From positions 1 to 39,930 of the forward strand of contig NZ_VJZE01000029.1 of NCBI RefSeq assembly GCF_009377205.1: a stretch of 39,930 bases of DNA. The letters run 5' to 3'. The notes under the pieces were generated by a model. That model had not been told where the DNA came from. It did not search any database and saw nothing but the letters and a program-made list of their open reading frames with translations. The stretch is from Streptomyces phyllanthi. GTDB taxonomy: Bacteria > Actinomycetota > Actinomycetes > Streptomycetales > Streptomycetaceae. The position numbers and the translations under genes are program-made. Each line of letters starts with the position of its first letter. Within the stretch, counting starts at the first letter, position 1. Positions 16,346-23,901 of this stretch are shown one piece after another.

Positions 16346-16390
16346 CCACGGACGGCCACGGACGGCCATGGACGACCATGGACGACCGCT
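16341..16390 (+). repeat. 10-bp tandem repeat in a divergent promoter region
   Basis: Five 10-bp units of consensus GACGGCCAYG lie between the divergent metallophosphoesterase and YqeY genes; the first and last units are degenerate. Confidence 0.75.
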
Positions 16391-16423
16391 GAAATCAATG
16401 GGCGGCCGCGCCCGCGCACCTGC

Positions 16424-16429
16424 CACAAT
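16424..16429 (+). promoter_or_regulatory. -10 box of a likely leaderless transcript
   Basis: CACAAT ends 6 nt before the ATG at 16436, and there is no ribosome-binding site. Confidence 0.5.
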
Positions 16430-16435
16430 CACCCC

Positions 16436-16903
16436 ATGACCACGCTCAAGTCGAAGCTGCAGGAAGACCTCAACAGGGCGATCAAGGAGCGCGACGAGCT
16501 CCGCTCCTCGACGCTCCGGCTGACGCTCACCGCGATCACCAAGGAGGAGGTCGCGGGCAAGGCGAAGCGCGACCTCTCCGACGACGAGGTTCAGAAGGTG
16601 ATCACCAAGGAGGCGAAGAAGCGGCGCGAGGCCGCGGAGGCCTTCGCCCAGGGCGGCCGTGCCCAGCAGGCCGAGCGGGAGAAGGCGGAGGGTGAGGTAC
16701 TCGCCGCGTACCTGCCCAAGCAGCTGTCGGACGAGGAGCTTCAGCAGATCGTCGCCCAGGCCGTCGAGGAGGCGCGGGCGGCCGGTGCCGAGGGGCCGCG
16801 TGCCATGGGCCAGGTCATGAAGATCGTGAACCCGAAGGTGGCGGGCCAGGCCGAGGGCGGCCGCGTCGCCGCGGTGGTCAAGCAGCTCCTCGCGGGCGGC
16901 TGA
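16436..16903 (+). CDS. GatB/YqeY domain-containing protein
   Basis: A 155-residue cytoplasmic protein of the YqeY family, related to the C-terminal tRNA-binding helical domain of GatB. The sequence shows the family pattern: KSKLQEDLNRAIKERDELR, TLRLTLTAITKEEV, KEAKKRREAAEAFAQGGR and the C-terminal GPRAMGQVMKIVNPKVAGQAEGGRV. A role linked to tRNA-dependent amidation has been proposed for the family but is unproven. The start follows a CACAAT -10 box without a Shine-Dalgarno. It is monocistronic, followed by two hairpins. Confidence 0.93.
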   Translation: MTTLKSKLQEDLNRAIKERDELRSSTLRLTLTAITKEEVAGKAKRDLSDDEVQKVITKEAKKRREAAEAFAQGGRAQQAEREKAEGEVLAAYLPKQLSDEELQQIVAQAVEEARAAGAEGPRAMGQVMKIVNPKVAGQAEGGRVAAVVKQLLAGG

Positions 16904-16933
16904 GCGAGCCCCGGGTTCCGGCCGTACGGCCAA

Positions 16934-16965
16934 GTCGTACGGGACCCAACCACAACCCGTACGAC
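16934..16965 (+). terminator. stem-loop after yqeY
   Basis: Arms GTCGTACGGG and CCCGTACGAC are perfect 10-bp complements around a 12-nt loop, 31 bases after the stop codon. Confidence 0.65.
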
Positions 16966-17005
16966 CAGCGACCAGGCAGGTCGTACGGCACCTGTGGTGC
17001 TCCGA

Positions 17006-17075
17006 TACGGCGGTGGGGGCGCCCCCTTGGAACCATTGGAATCCATGGAACCAAGGGGGCGCCCCCACCGCCGTA
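17006..17075. terminator. long bidirectional terminator hairpin
   Basis: Perfect 25-bp arms (17006-17030 and 17051-17075) containing GGTGGGGGCGCCCCC flank a 20-nt loop, between the convergent yqeY and penicillin-binding-protein genes. Confidence 0.85.
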
Positions 17076-17116
17076 CTGGCGAAGAACGGTCAGGCTGACG
17101 GGCGGACGGCGGCCGA

Positions 17117-19390
17117 TCAGCCGAATCCGCCGTTCCCGTTCCCCCCGCGGCCGCCGTTCCCCTGGCCCTGCCAGAAGTTCTCCGGGATCGAGAAGGACGG
17201 GGTCGGGAACGTGCCGCCGTTGTTGCCGCCGTTGAGCAGGCCGCCGATGTCGCCGTTTCCGTTGTCGTCCTCGTCACCGTCGTCGTCCCCGTTCCCGTCG
17301 CCACGGTCGCGGTCGTTGCCGTCGGGGATGTTGACCAGGTTGAAGTCGGGCGCGTCCTTGCCCTCCAGGGCGCCGTTCATCATGTCCCGCCAGATCGGGC
17401 CGGGGACCTGACCGCCGTACACCTTGGCGTGCCATTGGCCGCCGATGGTGATGTTGACCATGCGCCGCTTGTGCGCCGGGTCGCCGACCCAGACGGCGCC
17501 CGCCATGTTCGGCGTGTAGCCCACGAACCAGGCCGCGTAGCGGAAGTCCGTCGTACCGGTCTTGCCGGCGCTGGGGCGGCTGCCGAGGCCCGCCTGCGTA
17601 CCCGTACCGTCCTCGACCACGCCCTTGAGCAGGGTGTTGATCGTGTCGGCGGTGTTCTCCGACATCGCGCGCGAGCAGGTCGACTTCGGGACCTCGAGGG
17701 ACTTCGTCTTGCCGCCGACACGCTGCTTGACCGACTCGATGGCGATCGGCGTGCAGTGCATGCCGCGCGCGGCGAAGGTCGCGTACGCGTTCGCCATCGT
17801 CAGCGGTGACATCTCCTGTGTGCCGAGGGCGATCGACGGGTTCTGGCCCATCTTGGCGCCGTCGGCCCGGTTGGCGCCCATCTTCTTCGCCATGTCCGTC
17901 ACCGGGCAGATGCCGATGTCGCCGATCAGCTCCACGAAGTAGGTGTTGACCGACAGCGCGGTCGCCTTCTTCATGCTGTACGGGCCGACCTCGGACTCGT
18001 TCTCGTTGGTGAGCTTGGCGCCGTCCGTGTTCACCCAGTTCTTGCCGCCGCAGACCGGGATCGGGCTCGGGTAGTCCATCTCGTACGGAGACGGGTACGA
18101 CTGGGTCGGCGACATGCCGTCCTCGATGGCGGCCGCGGCGACGATCGGCTTGAACGTCGAACCGGGCTGGTAACCGGCGCCGCCGCCCATGTCCTTGTCG
18201 ACCGACAGGTTGATCGACGTCTCGCCCTTCTTGACGTCGACGCCGTACGGGCGTGACTGGCCCATCGCCATGATCTTGCCGGTGCCGGGCTCGACGATGG
18301 TGGCGGCGGTCGCGACGTCGTCGCGCTTGTTCACGTGATCCTTGACCGACTGCTGGACCGACTGCTGCGCCTGCGGGTCCATCGTCGTCCGGACCGTCAG
18401 ACCGCCCTGGTTCCAGATCTTGGCCCGGGCCTCCTTGGTCTTGCCGAAGACCGGGTCGTTCAGGAACACCTCGCGCACGTAGTCGCAGAAGAAGCCCGCG
18501 CCCTTGACCGCCGTGATGCAGCCGTTCTTCGGCTTGCTGACGTCCAGACCGAGCGGGGTCTCCTTGGCCTTCTTCGCCTCTGCGCGGGAGATGTCGCCGA
18601 CTTCCGCCATGCGCTGCAGGACCACGTTGCGCCGCTTCTTGGCCTCGGCCTCGTCGTTGATGGGGTCGTAGCGGGCGGGGGACTGGACGATGCCGGCGAG
18701 GAGCGCGGCCTGCGGCAGGGTCAGGTCCTTCGCGCTCTTGGAGAAGTAGCGCTGGGACGCGGCCTCGACGCCGTACGCCTGCTGCCCGAAGAACGTGATG
18801 TTGAGGTAGTTCTCCAGGATCTGCTTCTTGCTGAGCTCTTGCTCGAGCTGGATCGCGCGCTTCAGCTCGAGGATCTTGCGGCCGAGTGTCTGCTGGGTGG
18901 CCTGGGCGACCTTCGTCGGGTCGTCTCCGGCCTCCTCCACCGCGACGTTCTTCACGAGCTGCTGTGTCAGTGTGGACGCGCCCTGCTCGACGCCACCGCT
19001 TCGCGCGTTCTTGTTCAGCGCGCGCAGGATGCCCTTGAGGTCGACCGCGCCGTGCTCGTAGAAGCGCGAGTCCTCGATCGCGACGATCGCCTTCTGCATG
19101 TGCGGCGAGATGTCCTTGAGCTCGACCACCGTGCGGTCACGCGAGTAGACCGTGGCGATCTGGCCGCCCTGGCTGTCCAGGATCGTCGTGCGCTGGCTCA
19201 GCGGTGGACGCTTCAGGTTGGCCGGGAGCTCGTCGAACCCCTCCACCGATCCCTTCGCGGCCAGGCCGAGGGCGCCGACCGCGGGCAGCGCGAGGCCCGC
19301 CATGACGGCTCCCGCGAGCACACTGACTCCGAGGAACTTGGCGGCCTGCTGCGTTGGCGACAGACCTCCGCCCGAGCGCTTGTTTGGCAT
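17117..19390 (-). CDS. bifunctional penicillin-binding protein (class A, PBP1-type)
   Basis: Membrane-anchored peptidoglycan glycosyltransferase/transpeptidase of 757 residues. After one N-terminal helix the GT51 domain shows EDSRFYEHGAVD near residue 105, GASTLTQQLVKN and the AYGVEAASQRYF region. The transpeptidase has STFKP (active Ser near 412), SVN as the SxN motif and KTGTT near 606. The C-terminus is a Gly/Asn/Asp-rich extracytoplasmic tail of about 80 residues (DGNGDDDGDEDDNGNGD). TAGGCT lies 6 nt before the ATG, so the message is probably leaderless. It is divergent from wblA across about 400 bases, the same arrangement I recall for S. coelicolor SCO3579/SCO3580. Confidence 0.95.
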   Translation of the reverse strand: MPNKRSGGGLSPTQQAAKFLGVSVLAGAVMAGLALPAVGALGLAAKGSVEGFDELPANLKRPPLSQRTTILDSQGGQIATVYSRDRTVVELKDISPHMQKAIVAIEDSRFYEHGAVDLKGILRALNKNARSGGVEQGASTLTQQLVKNVAVEEAGDDPTKVAQATQQTLGRKILELKRAIQLEQELSKKQILENYLNITFFGQQAYGVEAASQRYFSKSAKDLTLPQAALLAGIVQSPARYDPINDEAEAKKRRNVVLQRMAEVGDISRAEAKKAKETPLGLDVSKPKNGCITAVKGAGFFCDYVREVFLNDPVFGKTKEARAKIWNQGGLTVRTTMDPQAQQSVQQSVKDHVNKRDDVATAATIVEPGTGKIMAMGQSRPYGVDVKKGETSINLSVDKDMGGGAGYQPGSTFKPIVAAAAIEDGMSPTQSYPSPYEMDYPSPIPVCGGKNWVNTDGAKLTNENESEVGPYSMKKATALSVNTYFVELIGDIGICPVTDMAKKMGANRADGAKMGQNPSIALGTQEMSPLTMANAYATFAARGMHCTPIAIESVKQRVGGKTKSLEVPKSTCSRAMSENTADTINTLLKGVVEDGTGTQAGLGSRPSAGKTGTTDFRYAAWFVGYTPNMAGAVWVGDPAHKRRMVNITIGGQWHAKVYGGQVPGPIWRDMMNGALEGKDAPDFNLVNIPDGNDRDRGDGNGDDDGDEDDNGNGDIGGLLNGGNNGGTFPTPSFSIPENFWQGQGNGGRGGNGNGGFG

Positions 19391-19798
19391 GAAGGCAGCC
19401 TACGTTCTCATTCGCCGGACACGCGTATATGCCTTGGCCTAAGCTGCTCTCGACTGTCACAGCAGTAGGCCCACGTATCAAGTACGTCTGGCGAACCCGA
19501 ATCGTTCCGACGTTCTCCCCACTTTTTTCCTGGGTCGTGCCCGAATCCGCCTTGTGTGTCACCTGGCGTCCGTTGTGGCGCAGGTCAACTGTCCCGTTCT
19601 GGCGGGAAAGTCACGTATGTCCTCAGGTCACTCCCGCGGGTGATCTGCCGCTTACGCATAGTCCGTTCGGGCCATTCAAGATTGGGCCCGAAGGGGGTGT
19701 TGCGTTGTGCCCACCTTCCGTAACGTCCTCAACTGGCGGCGGTGAATATGCCGCTGCCGCCGTGGGGGAGCCTCGATTCGGGAGAGGACGGCGCCGGT
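19391..19798. promoter_or_regulatory. divergent pbp/wblA regulatory region
   Basis: About 400 bases without a gene. The left end carries TAGGCT (complement of 19397-19402) as the leaderless -10 box of the penicillin-binding protein. The right half is the wblA upstream region, with an inverted repeat at 19666-19692 (arms TTCGGGCC/GGCCCGAA). The length suggests complex control of wblA, which in streptomycetes is a developmental regulator. Confidence 0.55.
19666..19692 (+). promoter_or_regulatory. inverted repeat upstream of wblA
   Basis: 8-bp arms TTCGGGCC and GGCCCGAA with an 11-nt spacer, about 110 bases before the wblA start. It is either an operator or a leader hairpin. Confidence 0.5.
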
Positions 19799-20137
19799 AT
19801 GGGCTGGGTAACCGACTGGAGTGCGCAGGCTGCCTGCCGCACTACCGATCCGGATGAACTGTTCGTTCAGGGAGCAGCGCAGAACAGGGCCAAGGCGGTG
19901 TGCACCGGATGTCCGGTACGCACGGAGTGCCTGGCCGACGCGCTCGACAACCGCGTCGAGTTCGGTGTGTGGGGAGGCATGACGGAGCGCGAGCGCCGCG
20001 CACTGCTGCGCAGGCGTCCGACCGTCACGTCGTGGCGCAGGCTGCTGGAGACCGCGCGTACGGAGTACGAGCGCGGCGCGGGTCTGCTGCCCCTCGACGA
20101 GGACGAGGTGTACGAGAGCTACGCGGCGGTGAGCTGA
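19799..20137 (+). CDS. wblA: WhiB-family regulator WblA
   Basis: Iron-sulfur-dependent transcription factor of the actinobacterial Wbl family. From the ATG at 19799 it has 112 residues beginning MGWVTDWSAQAAC. The four cluster cysteines are visible (AACR, VCTGCP, RTECLAD), followed by the family turn GVWGGMTERERRALLRR and an acidic C-terminus. The sequence and its location beside the penicillin-binding protein and ArsA pair match WblA (SCO3579), a pleiotropic regulator that promotes aerial-hypha maturation and represses antibiotic production. The frame is open to a GTG at 19742 (131 residues), but GGAGAGGA lies before 19799. Promoters are in the long upstream region. Confidence 0.92.
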   Translation: MGWVTDWSAQAACRTTDPDELFVQGAAQNRAKAVCTGCPVRTECLADALDNRVEFGVWGGMTERERRALLRRRPTVTSWRRLLETARTEYERGAGLLPLDEDEVYESYAAVS

Positions 20138-20474
20138 GCTGCGGTGGACCGGGCGATGGTGGGCCGGGCGATGGTGAGCTGAGGGCGGCTCTTCCGTCGT
20201 TCTGTACCTGGCCCGTGGTTCACGTAGTTCGCACCGGTTCGCGGAGACTCGCGCGGATATGCGCGCACGTTCGCGGAGTTCAGTGGGGCGTGGAGTCGCT
20301 GAGGGCGCCTTCGTGGTGTCGGCGCGTCGGGCAGGTGTGCCGACTCACGGGCGCCCCGGGGCTGTTGCGTGTGTTCTTGCGATGCTCGTGTCCGCGTTTC
20401 GTGGGAAGCCGTCGCGAGCCTGGCGCGGGTCTGGGGCCGGGTCCGGGTCCGGTACCGGCGCGGTCCCGGCGTGC
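20138..20474. other. convergent intergenic region between wblA and the ArsA-like pair
   Basis: About 340 bases without a convincing gene on either strand. It begins with a short 15-bp duplication (GGTGGACCGGGCGAT then GGTGGGCCGGGCGAT) and ends with a GC-rich stem-loop at 20436-20470. It probably holds the 3' ends of both transcripts. Confidence 0.5.
20436..20470 (-). terminator. possible terminator after the second ArsA-like gene
   Basis: Arms GCCGGG and CCCGGC with an inner CCGGTACCGG palindrome, 5 bases beyond the minus-strand stop codon. Confidence 0.4.
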
Positions 20475-22037
20475 TCAGGCGCCCGTGGTGGGCAGCTCAG
20501 GCTCTGTGGTTGCGAGCCGGTCTCCGATACTCCGCAACCCCGCGAGGTCGTGCACGTCTCCGGGCAGCGCGGCCACTTCGGCCACGGCCACCTCGGGGTG
20601 GAGCGCGGTGAAACGGTCACGTGTGCGCTTCTCGCGGGAGAGCAGTTGCATACGTTCCGCGTGCAACCTCAGTAGGCCCGCGGTGAGTTGGTCGACGGTC
20701 CGGTCCGTCCGGTCCGCGGTGGCCCGGTCTGCGGCGGGGGAGCCTGCTTCGGGTGCGGAAGCCTCGGAACCGGGGCCCTCGGATGCGGGAGATTCTGAAC
20801 GGCCGTGCGTGTCGGGAGAGTTACGAAGTCCTACTTTCCCGTCCACCTGATCCACAATGCGGGCTTCGGCAAGATTTTCCGCGGCGGCAGGATCGGCCGC
20901 GGAGGTGTCCCCCGGGTCATGGGCGCCCTCCGGGTCAGGGGTGCGCTCCGGATCGGGGATCTCGTCCGGATCGGGGCCGTCGTTCGCGGAGTCGGCGGCG
21001 AGTTCGAGATCCTCGGCGGCGGCGAGCGCGCGCTCGGCGGACAGGTGGACGGCGCCGCTGCCGTGCACCCGGTTCAGCACCAGACCGGCGAGGGGCATGT
21101 CCTCGGCGGCCAGGCGCTCCACGAAGTACGCGGCCTCACGCAGCGCGTCCCGCTCCGGGGCCGCCACCACCAGGAACGCCGTGCCGGGCGCCTGCAACAG
21201 CCTGTACGTGGCGTCCGCGCGCGTACGGAACCCGCCGAACATCGAGTCCATGGCGGCCACGAACGTCTGTACGTCCTTCAGGAGCTGGCCCCCGAGAAGC
21301 TTCCCCAGGGCCCCCGTCATCATGGACATCCCGACGTTCAGGAACTTCATCCCCGCGCGCCCGCCCATCTTCGCCGGAGCCAGCAGCACCCGGATCAACT
21401 TCCCGTCGAGGAAGGACCCGAGCCGCTTCGGGGCGTCCAGGAAGTCCAGCGCGGAGCGCGACGGCGGTGTGTCGACGACGATCAGGTCCCACTCGTCCCG
21501 CGCGCGCAGCTGACCCAGCTTCTCCATCGCCATGTACTCCTGCGTGCCCGCGAAGCCGGCGGAGAGCGACTGGTAGAACGGGTTGCCCAGGATGGCGGCC
21601 GCCCGCTCGGGGTCCGCGTGCGCCTCGACGATCTCGTCGAAGGTGCGCTTCATGTCGAGCATCATGGCGTGCAGCTCGCCGCCGGCGGTGTCGTCGACGC
21701 CCTTCACCCGGCGCGGCACGTTGTCGAGCGAGTCGATGCCCATGGACTGCGCCAGCCTGCGCGCGGGGTCGATGGTGAGCACCACCACCTTGCGGCCGCG
21801 CTCCGCCGCACGCAGCCCGAGGGCCGCCGCCGTGGTCGTCTTGCCGACGCCCCCGGAACCGCAGCACACCACGATGCGGGTCTCCGGGTCGTCGATCAGC
21901 GGATCGACCTCCAGGGCGCGGGCGGCGTCGATCGCCCGGTGCGCGTCGTGTGCGGGGGCCGGGCCGTGGGAGGTGTGCGAGTGGGCCGTGTCGCGCGTGG
22001 GGGCCGTGTCGTGAGTGGTGGCCGGGTCCGGACTCAT
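20475..22037 (-). CDS. ArsA/GET3-like P-loop ATPase (second of pair)
   Basis: A 520-residue ATPase of the anion-transporting ATPase (ArsA/GET3, MinD-related) class. After a His/Ala-rich N-terminal tail of about 50 residues comes the deviant Walker A GSGGVGKTTT at about 60-69, switch I TIDPARRL, and DLIVVDTPPSRSALDF. A variable DP/E/S-rich linker (DPERTPDPEGAHDPGDTSA) near residue 360 precedes the last helical part. Partners are unknown; there is no arsenic gene nearby. The start ATG overlaps the stop of the upstream ATPase as ATGA, so the two are translationally coupled and may form a heterodimer. Located next to wblA, as in S. coelicolor. Confidence 0.9.
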   Translation of the reverse strand: MSPDPATTHDTAPTRDTAHSHTSHGPAPAHDAHRAIDAARALEVDPLIDDPETRIVVCCGSGGVGKTTTAAALGLRAAERGRKVVVLTIDPARRLAQSMGIDSLDNVPRRVKGVDDTAGGELHAMMLDMKRTFDEIVEAHADPERAAAILGNPFYQSLSAGFAGTQEYMAMEKLGQLRARDEWDLIVVDTPPSRSALDFLDAPKRLGSFLDGKLIRVLLAPAKMGGRAGMKFLNVGMSMMTGALGKLLGGQLLKDVQTFVAAMDSMFGGFRTRADATYRLLQAPGTAFLVVAAPERDALREAAYFVERLAAEDMPLAGLVLNRVHGSGAVHLSAERALAAAEDLELAADSANDGPDPDEIPDPERTPDPEGAHDPGDTSAADPAAAENLAEARIVDQVDGKVGLRNSPDTHGRSESPASEGPGSEASAPEAGSPAADRATADRTDRTVDQLTAGLLRLHAERMQLLSREKRTRDRFTALHPEVAVAEVAALPGDVHDLAGLRSIGDRLATTEPELPTTGA

Positions 22038-23011
22038 GAGATCCCTTGCAGACGCAGTTCCTGGGCCAGTTCGTACAGGCCCGCCAGGTCCATGCCCTCG
22101 GCGAGCAGCGGGAGTTCGTGCAGGGGCAGGCCCAGCTCCCGCAGCACGGCCCGCTGCTCGTGCTCCAGGGTGTGGCGCTCGGTGTACTCCTCGGCCTGCT
22201 CCAGCAGCGGTCCCACGAGCCGCTCGGCGACGCCCCCGCGCCGCGCGCCGCCGAGCCCGGCCGCCGAGAGAGACCTGGCGATGGCGGGGCGGGAGGCGGT
22301 CTTCAGGGAGTCCAGGTCGGCGCCGTCGAGCGCCGAGGGACGCACCATGTTCACGATGATCCGGCCCACCGGCAGCCGCGCCGAGCGCAGCTCCGTGATG
22401 CCGTCGACCGTCTCCTGGACGGGCATCTCCTCGAGGAGCGTCACCAGGTGCACGGCCGTCTCGCGCGACTTCAGGACCCGCATCACCGCCTGGGCCTGAT
22501 TGTGTATCGGGCCGATCTTCGCCAGGCCGGCCACCTCGTCGTTCACGTTCAGGAAGCGGGTGATGCGTCCCGTGGGCGGCGCGTCCATGACCACGTAGTC
22601 GTACGCGAACCGCCCGTTCTTGTCCTTGCGGCGCACCGCCTCGCACGCCTTGCCGGTCAGGAGTACGTCCCTGAGGCCCGGCGCGATGGTGGTGGCGAAG
22701 TCGATGGCGCCGAGCTTCTTCAGGGCACGGCCGGCGCCGCCCATCTTGTAGAACATCTGGAGATAGTCCAGAAGAGCCAGTTCGGGATCGATCGCGAGCG
22801 CGTACACCTCCCCGCCGCCCGGAGCCACGGCGATCTTCCGTTCCTCGTACGGCAGCGCCTCCGCCTCGAAGAGCTGTGCGATGCCCTGCCTGCCCTCGAC
22901 CTCGACCAGAAGGGCGCGCTTCCCCTCGGTCGCGAGGGCGAGCGCGAGTGCTGCGGCGACCGTGGTCTTGCCGGTTCCGCCCTTGCCACTGACGACCTGG
23001 AGCCTGCTCAC
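22034..23011 (-). CDS. ArsA/GET3-like P-loop ATPase (first of pair)
   Basis: A 325-residue ATPase beginning almost directly with the Walker A GKGGTGKTTVA at residues 9-19, then VEVEGRQG as switch I and YDYVVMDAPPTGRITRFL as Walker B. The C-terminal third is helical and rich in Glu/Leu. It is paired with and coupled to the downstream ATPase by a 4-bp ATGA overlap. The GTG start follows TAGGCT with a 7-nt gap and no Shine-Dalgarno, suggesting a leaderless operon. Role unknown: ArsA proteins pump arsenite and GET3 targets tail-anchored proteins, but neither is shown here. Confidence 0.9.
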   Translation of the reverse strand: MSRLQVVSGKGGTGKTTVAAALALALATEGKRALLVEVEGRQGIAQLFEAEALPYEERKIAVAPGGGEVYALAIDPELALLDYLQMFYKMGGAGRALKKLGAIDFATTIAPGLRDVLLTGKACEAVRRKDKNGRFAYDYVVMDAPPTGRITRFLNVNDEVAGLAKIGPIHNQAQAVMRVLKSRETAVHLVTLLEEMPVQETVDGITELRSARLPVGRIIVNMVRPSALDGADLDSLKTASRPAIARSLSAAGLGGARRGGVAERLVGPLLEQAEEYTERHTLEHEQRAVLRELGLPLHELPLLAEGMDLAGLYELAQELRLQGIS

Positions 23012-23054
23012 GCCTTCGAGCCTAACCAGTCCGTGCGCGGGTCACGCACGAGGC

Positions 23055-23063
23055 TGTGGACAA
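23055..23063 (-). other. DnaA-box sequence
   Basis: TGTGGACAA is the complement of TTGTCCACA, the preferred Streptomyces DnaA nonamer. It lies in the short divergent region between the ArsA-like operon and the DUF4177 gene. Confidence 0.5.
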
Positions 23064-23137
23064 CGCGGCTGTGGTCGGCCGCACGAGGCACGGCGAACAG
23101 AGCCCGGTGGGCCGTCCGAGGCGGGTGGGGCAGCGGC

Positions 23138-23143
23138 TAGAGT
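23138..23143 (+). promoter_or_regulatory. -10 box of a likely leaderless transcript
   Basis: TAGAGT ends 7 nt before the ATG at 23151, with no ribosome-binding site. Confidence 0.55.
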
Positions 23144-23150
23144 CGGCCAC

Positions 23151-23312
23151 ATGACCAAGTGGGAATACGCAACCGTGCCGCTGCTCGTCCACGCCACGAA
23201 GCAGATTCTGGACACCTGGGGCGAGGACGGCTGGGAGCTCGTCCAGGTCGTGCCCGGGCCGAACAACCCGGAGCAGCTGGTGGCCTATCTGAAGCGGGAG
23301 AAGCAGGCGTGA
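23151..23312 (+). CDS. DUF4177 domain-containing protein
   Basis: A 53-residue protein: MTKWEYATVPLLVHATKQIL followed by DTWGEDGWELVQVVPG and a Lys-rich end. The pattern WEYxxV...LNxxGxxGWELVxV is the DUF4177 signature; function unknown. The start is the ATG directly after a leaderless-type promoter. Its stop overlaps the GTG start of the RidA-family gene (GTGA), so the two are an operon and may be co-translated. Confidence 0.88.
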   Translation: MTKWEYATVPLLVHATKQILDTWGEDGWELVQVVPGPNNPEQLVAYLKREKQA

Positions 23313-23776
23313 GCGCCGTCGAGGCGAAGCTGGCCGAGCTCGGGCTGACCCTGCCCGAGGTCGTCCCGCCGCTCGCCGCCTACCAGCCCGCCGTACGGTC
23401 GGGTGCGTACGTGTACACGGCCGGCCAGCTGCCCATGGTGGACGGAAAGCTGCCGGTGACCGGCAAGGTCGGCGCGGAGGTCACCCCCGAGGAGGCCAAG
23501 GACCTGGCCCGTACGTGCGCGCTCAACGCGCTCGCCGCGGTCAAGTCGGTCGCCGGCGATCTCGACCGCGTCGCGCGCGTGGTGAAGGTCGTGGGTTTCG
23601 TCGCCTCGGCGCCCGACTTCACGGGCCAGCCCGCAGTCCTGAACGGTGCCAGTGAACTGCTCGGCGAGGTCCTCGGCGACAAGGGCGTCCACGCGCGCAG
23701 TGCCGTCGGTGTGGCCGTGCTGCCGCTGGACGCGCCGGTGGAGGTCGAGATCCAGGTGGAGCTGGCGGAAGCGTGA
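23309..23776 (+). CDS. RidA family protein
   Basis: A 155-residue member of the YjgF/YER057c/UK114 family, whose classic members hydrolyse reactive enamine/imine intermediates of PLP enzymes. Visible family parts are YQPAVRSGAYVYTAGQLPM, the helix ARTCALNALAAVKSVAGDLD and the C-terminal ARSAVGVAVLPLDAPVEVEI. This looks like the RidA-like subgroup common in actinobacteria rather than canonical RidA, because the C-terminal catalytic Arg pattern differs (GVAVLPLDAPVEVE). The GTG start overlaps the DUF4177 stop and follows GGAGAAGC. Confidence 0.88.
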   Translation: MSAVEAKLAELGLTLPEVVPPLAAYQPAVRSGAYVYTAGQLPMVDGKLPVTGKVGAEVTPEEAKDLARTCALNALAAVKSVAGDLDRVARVVKVVGFVASAPDFTGQPAVLNGASELLGEVLGDKGVHARSAVGVAVLPLDAPVEVEIQVELAEA

Positions 23777-23889
23777 GCTGTGCCACGTGAGCCGTACCAG
23801 GGGAGTGCTCCGCTGACCGGTGCACCGGTTCGTGGGACGAGCCCTGGGGCGGCTGATCGTTGCCTCTCGAACATCAGCGCGCCACGGGA

Positions 23890-23895
23890 TAGCCT
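23890..23895 (+). promoter_or_regulatory. -10 box of a likely leaderless transcript
   Basis: TAGCCT ends 6 nt before the ATG at 23902, with no ribosome-binding site. Confidence 0.5.
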
Positions 23896-23901
23896 CCGGC
23901 C

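Noticed and set aside
19621..19645. BldD box in the wblA upstream region
   Set aside because: TCACT and GGTGA are present but in the reverse order to the consensus, and the dyad has several mismatches.
19742..19798. Upstream GTG/ATG starts for wblA
   Set aside because: The translation between 19742 and 19798 does not resemble Wbl proteins as I remember them, and a GGAGAGGA site precedes the ATG at 19799; not fully excluded.
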